From positions 1-9,566 of the forward strand of contig JAOUNV010000038.1 in the NCBI GenBank assembly GCA_029880775.1: a stretch of DNA of 9,566 bases, given 5' to 3'. The DNA is from Nitrospinota bacterium (lineage in GTDB: Bacteria; Nitrospinota_A; UBA7883). Both the position numbers and the translations under genes were made by a program. Shown one piece after another: positions 1 to 5,153 of the stretch; within the stretch, counting starts at the first letter, position 1, and each line of letters opens with the position of its first letter. The notes below the pieces were generated by a model. It had not been told where the DNA came from, ran no database searches, and saw nothing but the letters and a program-made list of their open reading frames with translations.

Positions 1-147
1 GCCAAAAAGGGATGCCTGGCGGCTGGAACTGAATGGAGAGAGGGCGCTGTGGGGGAGAGGATATCCTACAACCTGCGGCGACTGAAGTATTTCGCCTCCG
101 CCAACGTGCTGGGAAACCTGACCATCGTGGAATCAAAAGCGCCTTGA
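1..147 (+). CDS. Partial CDS, 3' end only, unrecognised protein
   Basis: Frame 1 is open from the window edge to a TGA at 145-147 and gives the last 48 residues of a protein, ending NLTIVESKAP. The stretch from about residue 20 (ISYNLRRLKYFASANVLGNL) reads like real protein, with a basic patch and then hydrophobic residues. I do not recognise the family. Frame 2 is also open over bases 2-85 and gives a plausible peptide (DAWRLELNGERALWGRG), so either a frameshift or the wrong frame choice cannot be excluded this close to the edge. The gene runs in the same direction as pilT and ends 128 bases before it. A pilus-related role would be a guess from position only. Confidence 0.45.
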   Translation, partial: AKKGCLAAGTEWREGAVGERISYNLRRLKYFASANVLGNLTIVESKAP

Positions 148-217
148 TGGCCCATCTGGCAGGGGGGGCAGGGCCGCGAAAAGGGCTTTAATTTTAACCG
201 TGAATCAAGCATGGCTA

Positions 218-247
218 TTGCCTGGAGGCTATGGAATAGGGTAAACT
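218..247 (+). promoter_or_regulatory. Weak sigma70-like promoter candidate for pilT
   Basis: TTGCCT (218-223) and TAAACT (242-247) are spaced 18 bases apart, which would start transcription near 254, shortly before the pilT ribosome binding site. Both boxes match the consensus only partly. The candidate lies between the two arms of a 9-base inverted repeat (TGAATCAAG at 201-209, CTTGATTCA at 253-261), which could be an operator. Confidence 0.22.
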
Positions 248-275
248 TTGGCCTTGATTCAAAAGGATTTGCGCA

Positions 276-1352
276 ATGGCGAAAATAGACGCTTTTTTCA
301 AATTGATGCACGATCAGGGAGCATCCGATCTGCATATGGTTTCCGGCCAGCAGCCGATCATCCGCCTTCATGGAGAGCTGGAGCGGATAAAATACAAGGT
401 TCTTGATCCTGAAGAGCTCAAGGGGATGCTTTACGAGATCGCCGCCGAGGACAAGGTAAAGCAGTTCGAGGAAACTGGCGATATCGACTTTGGTTACGAG
501 ATACCTGGTATCGCCAGGTACAGGGCCAACTTTTTTATGCAGAAATACGGCATCGCCGCCGTGTTCCGCGAAATCCCCTCAACTGTGCTCACCTGTGAGC
601 AGTTGGGTCTTGGGCCCATATTCACAAAGATGGCCTTGCTGGGCAAGGGGCTGGTGCTGGTCACCGGGCCGACTGGGTCTGGTAAATCCACCACGCTGGC
701 CGCCATTGTGGACCACGCCAACAAAGTTCGAAAGGATCATATCCTCACAGTCGAGGATCCGATCGAGTTTGTCCACAAGTCCGCGTCCGCCGTGGTAAAC
801 CACCGCGAAGTGCATATGCACACAAAGTCCTTCGCCTCCGCCTTGAAAGGCGCTTTGCGCGAAGATCCCGATATAATCCTGGTGGGCGAGATGCGCGACC
901 TGGAAACTATATCGCTGGCGCTGGAGGCCGCCTCCACTGGGCATCTGGTGTTCGGTACCTTGCACACCCAGTCCGCCGCCAAAACGGTGGACCGCGTTAT
1001 TGACGTTTTCCCCTCTGGTCAGCAAGCCCAAATCCGCACCACTCTTTCTGAATCTTTAAAGGCCGTGGTGGCGCAGAATCTGTTTAAAAAAGCGTCAGGC
1101 AAGGGCCGGGTGGCGGCCCTTGAGATCATGATATGCATTCCAGCCGTAGGCAATCTTATCCGCGAGGCAAAGACCTTCCAGATTCCTTCGACGATCCAGA
1201 CCGGCAAGAAATTCGGCATGTGCTCGCTGGATGACGCCATACTGGATCTGTTGAAGCAGGGGATCATAACCGCAGAAGACGCATACGAAAAATCGATCCA
1301 GAAAGACAGGTTCGTCGGCTACCTCAAAGAGCCGCCAGATATCTTCGGTTGA
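276..1352 (+). CDS. pilT: Type IV pilus retraction ATPase PilT
   Basis: This is a hexameric cytoplasmic motor ATPase of the GspE/PilT secretion superfamily, which depolymerises type IV pili at the inner-membrane base to drive twitching motility. The 358-residue length is normal for PilT. The N-terminal PAS-like domain (about 1-100, with the typical ASDLHM at 16-21) precedes the RecA-like ATPase core. In the core, Walker A is GPTGSGKST at 131-139, the Asp box is EDPIEF at 160-165, Walker B is DIILVGEMRD at 199-208, and the His box is GHLVFGTLHT at 222-231. The C-terminal part carries the PilT-like sequence VGNLIREAKT (291-300). The start is supported by AAAAGGA at 261-267, eight bases upstream. 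A PilU-type paralogue or a second genomic PilT is possible, because the canonical C-terminal AIRNLI-type motif is not obvious. The gene is followed closely by the DHH phosphoesterase gene and is probably cotranscribed with it. Confidence 0.93.
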   Translation: MAKIDAFFKLMHDQGASDLHMVSGQQPIIRLHGELERIKYKVLDPEELKGMLYEIAAEDKVKQFEETGDIDFGYEIPGIARYRANFFMQKYGIAAVFREIPSTVLTCEQLGLGPIFTKMALLGKGLVLVTGPTGSGKSTTLAAIVDHANKVRKDHILTVEDPIEFVHKSASAVVNHREVHMHTKSFASALKGALREDPDIILVGEMRDLETISLALEAASTGHLVFGTLHTQSAAKTVDRVIDVFPSGQQAQIRTTLSESLKAVVAQNLFKKASGKGRVAALEIMICIPAVGNLIREAKTFQIPSTIQTGKKFGMCSLDDAILDLLKQGIITAEDAYEKSIQKDRFVGYLKEPPDIFG

Positions 1353-1371
1353 TTTACCTGGGGGCCGACCG

Positions 1372-2337
1372 ATGAGTTTTCCGGAGGCGGCAGGCTTCAT
1401 CCGGGAGCATGGGCGTTTTTTGATCACCAGCCATTTGAACCCGGATGGCGACGGCATCGGCGCCATGATGGGGCTGGACTGGGCATTGCGAAAGCTTGGC
1501 AAACAGAGCTTTATGGTTCTCGAATCCACTCCCCCGGAGATTTTTAAATTCCTGGCTGGCTATTCGCGCATCGGTAGCATGGAAAGCGTCGGGGATATCA
1601 CACCCTTGGACACCGCCATTCTGGTGGACTCCCCCACGATGGAGAGGGTGGGGCGGGCAGCGGAACTGATTTCGCCGGATGCGGCCATTTTGAACGTGGA
1701 TCACCACATCTCCAATAAATATTTTGGCCAGGTGAACCTGGTGGAGCCTTCCATCTCCTCCTCTGCTGAGATGATATACAAGCTGATATCGGAGCTGGGG
1801 CTGGCGCCAGACCTGGATTGCGCCGAATATCTGTACACTGGGATGATTATCGACACTGGCAGGTTTCGTTTTTCCAACACCTCGGCGGACACTTTGCGTA
1901 CGGCCGCAGCCCTGGTGCAGGTCGGCGTGCGGCCAGATAAAATATCCGAGGGAATATACGATGCGAAGACCCTGCAGACCACCCGCGCCCTGGGTAGATT
2001 CATCGACTCGATCCAGATCCATCTGGGGGGAAAGGCTGCCGTGGGCGCCTTTGGCCATGACTTTCTCGCCTCCGAGGAATACCAGCATGTGGAGACGGAA
2101 GGGTTTGTGAACCATGCCCTCTCCATCAAGGGGGTGGAGGTGGCGGCTTTTCTAAAAGAGGTGGAAAAGGGAAAAACCCGCGCCAGCCTCCGCTCCAGAG
2201 GTGGGATCGACGTGAACAAACTGGCGGGCGCTTTTGGCGGCGGTGGTCACTCAAGGGCCGCTGGCTGCACCATCATGGCCCCCCTGGAGCAAGCAAGGGA
2301 AAAACTATTGGAGCAGGTGACCAAGGGGACAGGCTGA
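1372..2337 (+). CDS. nrnA: DHH/DHHA1 phosphoesterase, NrnA-type oligoribonuclease / pAp phosphatase
   Basis: This is a cytosolic metal-dependent phosphoesterase of the DHH superfamily. NrnA-type members degrade 2-5 nt RNAs, including pGpG, and dephosphorylate pAp to AMP. All the metal-binding motifs are visible: SHLNPDGDGIG (20-30, motif I), LVDSP (84-88, motif II), VDHHISN (109-115, the DHH triad) and TGMIIDTGRFRF (156-167, motif IV). The C-terminal DHHA1 substrate-binding domain ends in the diagnostic GGGGHSRAAG (289-298). The 321-residue length matches the family. The start is an ATG with GGGGG at 1360-1364, seven bases upstream, only 19 bases after the pilT stop, which suggests an operon. 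A RecJ-like nuclease is less likely given the short length. The family call is firm, and the exact substrate (nanoRNA, pAp or both) is inferred. Confidence 0.9.
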   Translation: MSFPEAAGFIREHGRFLITSHLNPDGDGIGAMMGLDWALRKLGKQSFMVLESTPPEIFKFLAGYSRIGSMESVGDITPLDTAILVDSPTMERVGRAAELISPDAAILNVDHHISNKYFGQVNLVEPSISSSAEMIYKLISELGLAPDLDCAEYLYTGMIIDTGRFRFSNTSADTLRTAAALVQVGVRPDKISEGIYDAKTLQTTRALGRFIDSIQIHLGGKAAVGAFGHDFLASEEYQHVETEGFVNHALSIKGVEVAAFLKEVEKGKTRASLRSRGGIDVNKLAGAFGGGGHSRAAGCTIMAPLEQAREKLLEQVTKGTG

Positions 2338-2405
2338 CTATCGGATCCTCCCCCGGCGCTTCGGCTCGCGCATTTAGACGCTATTGCGTTGCCGACACTG
2401 GCGAC

Positions 2406-2729
2406 ATGGTGGGCGGAATGATGGGCCGACGGACGAAGACCATGTCCCCGCAGGAAAAAGAAATGATCATCCAATATCTGCAAGCCAACGGGTTGAAAAC
2501 CATGGATAAATCCAGCACAGCTCATGCTGGCGCATCAGGATACGCGGAGTTCGTGGAGTTCTGCTCTCAATGCCACGACCTGCCCGACCCGTCAATACAT
2601 ACATCGCGGAAATGGCCGCAGGTGGTGCGGGAAATGGAGGGTCAAATGAAGAAAGCTTCGCTCAAGGCCCCAGGCGCCGATAAAGAGAAGGCGTTGCTGG
2701 AATTTCTGCAGGGCGCCGCCAAGGATTGA
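2406..2729 (+). pseudogene. Small CxxCH cytochrome-like protein, probably 5'-truncated or degraded
   Basis: The frame gives 107 residues with one c-type haem motif, CSQCH (53-57), followed by LPDP, KWPQVV (69-74) and a Met-containing helix. This order (CxxCH-LPDP-W-VV-M-leucine-rich helix) is typical of small monohaem domains found in many sulfur- and iron-metabolising bacteria. Residues 1-30 (VGGMMGRR, then SPQEKEMIIQYL) look like the second half of another copy of the same domain, but that copy has no haem motif. There is no signal peptide, although c-type haem is attached in the periplasm, and no Shine-Dalgarno sequence precedes the ATG. The same frame stays open upstream into nrnA without offering a leader. 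It may be a truncated remnant, or the start may be mis-sited. It lies 68 bases after nrnA and ends before a strong hairpin. Confidence 0.55.
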
Positions 2730-2770
2730 AAAACGTGGCGCGAGCGAAATCTGGACATTAACCACTACAC

Positions 2771-2800
2771 GCGCCGAGCCGATAATGCATGGCCCGGCGC
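2771..2800. terminator. Stem-loop between converging genes, probable two-way terminator
   Basis: GCGCCGAGCC (2771-2780) and GGCCCGGCGC (2791-2800) form a 10-bp GC-rich stem around a 10-base loop. The one irregular pair is A-C in the plus-strand RNA and G-U in the minus-strand RNA, so the hairpin is stronger for the minus strand. It begins 10 bases past the dsrE2 stop. On the plus side five T residues follow at 2808-2812 after a short gap, and on the minus side there is no clear U-tract. Its position between the converging cytochrome-like gene and dsrE2 supports termination for one or both. Confidence 0.5.
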
Positions 2801-2810
2801 CAGGTAGTTT

Positions 2811-3287
2811 TTAGATATGAAAAGATATATCTGAATCGGCGGCAAAATCGAGCATGGTGGCCGCGCCACCGATCTCGACCCCGTCGATAAGGTCCTCTTT
2901 TTTCACACCCATGACATCCATGGTCATCTGGCAGCCGATCATGCGCACACCGACATCCTGGCACATTTTCAGCATCTCTGGAATGGTGGCCACGTTCTGC
3001 TTCCCCATCCAGCTTTTCATCATGGTGGTGGCCATCATAGTCATGCCGGGCAATACGCCAATGATGTTCGGCACCGGCATGGGGGAGGCAGGGTTGGCCA
3101 ACGGCGCCACGCCAAGGCTTTTATACTTATTCTTGTTGATGATATCCAACCCGTAAAAGGTGAAGAAGATAGCCACTTCCATCTCCATGGCCGCCGCAGT
3201 GGAGCCCACGATCAGCGGTATGTAGGCCATATCCATCGACCCCTTGGAGGCGATCATCACCAGTCTTTTGTTTTTCTCTTCTGCCAT
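2811..3287 (-). CDS. dsrE2: DsrE2-type DsrE/DsrF/DrsH-like sulfur-transfer protein
   Basis: The protein has 158 residues. It opens with LVMIASKGSMDMAY (9-22), followed by a long hydrophobic stretch (about 23-47, including AAAMEMEVAIFFTFYGL), then PMPVPNIIGVLPGM (69-82). The family cysteine lies in GCQMTMD (118-124, Cys119), and IDGVEIGGAA follows at 134-143. This is the COG2210/DsrE2 pattern. In characterised sulfur oxidisers DsrE2 accepts or passes persulfide sulfur with TusA, and some members are membrane-associated through the hydrophobic segment. The protein is very rich in methionine (20 of 158). A second cysteine (Cys109) lies ten residues before Cys119. The start has AAGAGGA just upstream, and the gene follows tusA by 41 bases on the same strand. 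The exact sulfur donor and acceptor cannot be read from the sequence. Confidence 0.88.
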   Translation of the reverse strand: MAEEKNKRLVMIASKGSMDMAYIPLIVGSTAAAMEMEVAIFFTFYGLDIINKNKYKSLGVAPLANPASPMPVPNIIGVLPGMTMMATTMMKSWMGKQNVATIPEMLKMCQDVGVRMIGCQMTMDVMGVKKEDLIDGVEIGGAATMLDFAADSDISFHI

Positions 3288-3328
3288 ATTTTCCTCTTTT
3301 TTATGTTTGGTTCAGTGCCAGCGGACTT

Positions 3329-3562
3329 CTACGACTTCTTTATACGGAAAGTCCAGACACCACCTTCTTCCTTCGATTCAACGATCTGGTTTCCAGTTCG
3401 CCTAGCCCAGGCGGGAATGTCGTTTGCCGACCCTGGGTCGGTGGCCACCATTTCAAGCACTTGGCCCGGCTGCATATCGTTCATTGCCATCTTGGTTTTC
3501 AAAACCGGCTCGGGGCAGGAAAGCCCTTTGCAATCCAAAGTTTTATCTGACTCGCCACTCAT
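3329..3562 (-). CDS. tusA: TusA-family sulfur carrier protein
   Basis: This is a small cytosolic sulfur carrier that holds sulfur as a persulfide on the Cys of a CPxP motif. The motif is LSCPEP at 14-19 (Cys16), preceded by the typical LDCKG (9-13), and the two-layer fold continues through VLEMVATDPGSANDIPAWAR (35-54) to the end at residue 77. The frame is open 24 codons further upstream, but the start is placed here because a perfect AGGAGG lies five bases before this ATG (complement of 3568-3573). The length and N-terminus then match ordinary TusA proteins. Pairing with DsrE2 suggests sulfur trafficking (sulfane-sulfur oxidation, detoxification or delivery to biosynthesis) rather than only tRNA 2-thiolation. 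No rhodanese gene is adjacent here, although one often is in such clusters. Confidence 0.9.
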   Translation of the reverse strand: MSGESDKTLDCKGLSCPEPVLKTKMAMNDMQPGQVLEMVATDPGSANDIPAWARRTGNQIVESKEEGGVWTFRIKKS

Positions 3563-3706
3563 TTTGTCCTCCTGATTTTTCTGTACTGCCGTTGCTGTTT
3601 TACTGGCTCCATGTTTCCCCTTACCCAAAAACACGTAGATTATCTCACAGTTAGATTCACACGAGGGCGAATGGATTCGGATTAAACGCTGAAACAGAGA
3701 AATATA

Positions 3707-4123
3707 TTATTCCCCCACCGCTGATACGATAACTTTCCGGCTTCGGGCTTTGTTGTCAAAATCCACCAACACGATCTGTTGCCACATCCCCAGGGCCAGG
3801 CTTCCCTCGATTAAAGGGACCGAAAGCGATGGCCCCAGAAGCGCAGCCCGCACATGGGAAAAGCCATTGCCGTCCCCCCAGCGCTCATTATGCAAATAGT
3901 CGCCGTGTTGTGGAGCGATCCGTTCTATAGCGGCCCGAAGGTCCGCCACGGCGCCTGACTCATACTCTATGGTGGTCACCGCCGCAGTGGAGCCTGGGAT
4001 GAATATGGTTGCGACACCGTTTATGACACGCTTGCCACTAAGAGCCTGGCTCACACGGCCAGTAATGTCCACAATATCGCAAAAGCCCCTGGTTGTTATG
4101 GTAATTGACTGCTGGTTGACCAT
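3707..4123 (-). CDS. yjbQ: YjbQ/UPF0047 family protein
   Basis: The 138-residue protein matches the UPF0047/YjbQ family, a trimeric beta-rich fold. An E. coli member has weak thiamine-phosphate-synthase activity, but the physiological role is unsettled. Visible family segments are IFIPGSTAAVTTIEYESG (40-57), HNERWGDGNGFSH (78-90) and LLGPSLSVPLIEGSLALG (95-112), followed by MWQQIVLVDFD (113-123). The signature normally reads GTWQ, whereas this protein has GMWQ. The start is the ATG with AAAGGAGG seven bases upstream (complement of 4131-4138). An in-frame ATG 11 codons earlier lacks such a site. The gene precedes tusA on the same strand with a gap of 144 bases, so cotranscription with tusA-dsrE2 is possible but not certain. 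Confidence 0.88.
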   Translation of the reverse strand: MVNQQSITITTRGFCDIVDITGRVSQALSGKRVINGVATIFIPGSTAAVTTIEYESGAVADLRAAIERIAPQHGDYLHNERWGDGNGFSHVRAALLGPSLSVPLIEGSLALGMWQQIVLVDFDNKARSRKVIVSAVGE

Positions 4124-4278
4124 TGTCTCGCCTCCTTTGGGTGTGGCTGTAATCAACGGATTATTACATATTTCGTATTTAGGTCATGATTTGAATGGAT
4201 GAATTTCAAAGGAACCGGCCAGGAGTTATACAAGCGCCAGAGCTCATACAGGGTTGTGCGGTTACCCCCGCCACGACG

Positions 4279-4312
4279 AAAAAAAAGCCCCACGCCCAGA
4301 GGAGGCGTGAGG
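4279..4312 (-). terminator. Intrinsic terminator downstream of the lipoprotein gene
   Basis: In the minus-strand RNA a 9-bp stem (complement of 4304-4312 paired with complement of 4288-4296, one G-U pair) closes a 7-base loop (4297-4303). It is followed, after one unpaired base, by eight U residues (complement of 4279-4286). This is a classical rho-independent terminator. It lies about 97 bases past the lipoprotein stop codon and its upstream arm overlaps the first unit of the tandem repeat. Confidence 0.75.
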
Positions 4313-4405
4313 GCCTGGATAGGCGTGGGCCTGTATGGGCTGAGGGCCTGGATAGGCGTGGGCCTGTATGGGCTGAGGCCCTGTATGGGCTGAGGCCCTG
4401 GACAT
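4308..4405. repeat. 33-bp tandem repeat array, two perfect and two partial units
   Basis: Bases 4308-4340 and 4341-4373 are identical 33-base units beginning TGAGGGCCTGGATAGGCGTG. They are followed by a 17-base partial unit (4374-4390) that fuses the start and end of the unit, and by a 15-base partial (4391-4405). The array ends four bases before the lipoprotein stop codon (read on the minus strand) and its far end is shared with the terminator stem. The unit length is a multiple of three, so several frames stay open through it on both strands. No ribosome binding site or recognisable domain supports translation. Confidence 0.85.
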
Positions 4406-4408
4406 AAG

Positions 4409-4843
4409 CTAGTCGACGTAGATTTTTGGGTTATTTCCACCATCGTGGCAGCCGCCTGCGCTACATCCGCCATGAGTGGGGCTTTGGACCATCTGAGTCG
4501 TGTTTCCCTCCACCACCGCCGTGTATCCGCCGGATGGGGAACCGGAAGGGTTATAAAAGTTTCCCAATCTGTCTGAAACCATGGTTATGACCGCGCCGCT
4601 GGCTTCTGTGACGGTGATTGTGACACCGCTGACACCCGAGGAGCTGGAGAGGGACGCTGTTATGGTCCCCGCATAGGCCAGGTTGTGGCACTCGCGGCAA
4701 TCGGACCCGGCGTTGTGGCTGGAGGACGACGCCGTACTGGTGGCGGTGGGGCCTTCATCCCCACATGCGGCCAGCATGGGAAATATGGCCAAAACCGATA
4801 TGACAATTCTTGTTTTTGTTGAAAAAAGCTTTCGAAAATTCAT
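4409..4843 (-). CDS. Lipoprotein with CxxCH and Cx4CH motifs flanking a beta-rich domain
   Basis: The protein has 144 residues and begins with a lipoprotein signal: basic RKLFSTKTR (4-12), hydrophobic core 13-25, lipobox LAAC with acylated Cys27, then Gly-Asp. A Ser/Thr-rich linker (31-47) leads to CRECH (49-53), a c-type haem motif. The middle (about 57-118) reads as a beta-sandwich of the carboxypeptidase-regulatory or Ig-like type, with GVSGVTITVTEASG (70-83), DRLGNFY (91-97) and GGYTAVVEG (105-113). The end carries GGCSAGGCH (125-133), a Cx4CH motif like the alternative haem sites known in some multihaem cytochromes. It is therefore probably an envelope-anchored one- or two-haem protein. 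The start is chosen because GGAG (complement of 4852-4855) lies eight bases upstream and the signal peptide begins exactly there, although the frame stays open 34 codons further. The partner and function are unknown. Confidence 0.75.
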   Translation of the reverse strand: MNFRKLFSTKTRIVISVLAIFPMLAACGDEGPTATSTASSSSHNAGSDCRECHNLAYAGTITASLSSSSGVSGVTITVTEASGAVITMVSDRLGNFYNPSGSPSGGYTAVVEGNTTQMVQSPTHGGCSAGGCHDGGNNPKIYVD

Positions 4844-4912
4844 GAGAAAAACTCCAAATGTTACAAAATAAATTATTTGCCATCCTGGATGAATCAGGGG
4901 CCGGGAGGGTGG

Positions 4913-4918
4913 ATTATA
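4913..4918 (-). promoter_or_regulatory. Perfect -10 box for the lipoprotein gene
   Basis: The complement of 4913-4918 is TATAAT, inside an AT-rich stretch 70 bases upstream of the lipoprotein start. No good -35 box lies at 16-18 bases; the nearest TTG-containing hexamer (TTGCTT) is 21 bases away. Transcription would begin near 4906 and leave a 5' leader of about 60 bases. Confidence 0.35.
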
Positions 4919-5102
4919 AAATACTTTCATATACCCGAAAAGCAAAATGATTATTCTCTAACGAATTTTACCAGGGCCGCCGAAAGGCTTTTGACCAGAG
5001 TGCGCCGCATATTCAGGGGGGGATGGTGATAATACCCTCAATTACAAACAGATAGTTGCGCGAGGGGCCAACTGGAATAAAGTAATCAATGCCTTTTCAG
5101 TA

Positions 5103-5111
5103 TGTTAAAAT
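5103..5111 (+). promoter_or_regulatory. Extended -10 promoter candidate for rng
   Basis: TGTTAAAAT is an extended -10 element (TG, one base, then TAAAAT). It would start transcription near 5118, about 36 bases before the rng start codon. No clear -35 box is present at 17 bases, which extended -10 promoters can tolerate. Confidence 0.33.
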
Positions 5112-5153
5112 CAATTATCATAAAACTTGTGGTTCGGAACTTCCAGGGAATAT

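Larger units (their letters stand above)
4844..5153. other. Divergent intergenic region, AT-rich, no gene seen
   Basis: These 310 bases separate the leftward lipoprotein gene from rightward rng. Both ends are AT-rich and hold the promoter candidates listed separately. In between I see no convincing open frame, tRNA, structured RNA or terminator. The short GCC-GAAA-GGC hairpin followed by TTTT near 4978-4993 has only three stem pairs and is probably chance. Confidence 0.6.

Noticed and set aside
66..371. Minus-strand open frame over the pilT upstream region and pilT 5' end
   Set aside because: It overlaps the well-supported pilT start antisense, has no family resemblance and no ribosome binding site, and is a shadow of the coding strands.
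3563..3634. N-terminal extension of TusA by 24 residues
   Set aside because: The perfect AGGAGG at 3568-3573 sits directly before the internal ATG, and known TusA proteins begin close to that point. The extension has no ribosome binding site of its own.
4300..4405. Possible small CRISPR-like array
   Set aside because: The identical units are directly adjacent with no unique spacers, so this is a simple tandem duplication.
4195..4407. Two overlapping plus-strand open frames (from 4195 and 4199) running through the tandem repeat, with an 11-residue repeated peptide
   Set aside because: They have no ribosome binding site and no recognisable domain. The repeat unit is a multiple of three, so frames stay open by default, and the terminator and lipoprotein 3' end on the other strand explain the region.
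4153..4473. Minus-strand frame of 106 codons crossing the terminator, the repeats and the end of the lipoprotein gene
   Set aside because: It starts inside the lipoprotein coding sequence in another frame, reads through a strong intrinsic terminator and encodes only low-complexity Pro-rich repeats.
4844..4945. N-terminal extension of the lipoprotein by 34 residues
   Set aside because: The canonical lipoprotein signal peptide begins at the ATG at 4843, preceded by GGAG at proper spacing. The likely -10 box lies inside the proposed extension.
4978..4993. Hairpin GCC-GAAA-GGC followed by TTTT as a terminator
   Set aside because: Three base pairs are too few, and the position upstream of rng with no gene ending nearby gives it no role.
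5127..5153. TTG start for RNase G nine codons upstream
   Set aside because: Family N-termini align with the ATG at 5154, which has AGGGA five bases upstream.
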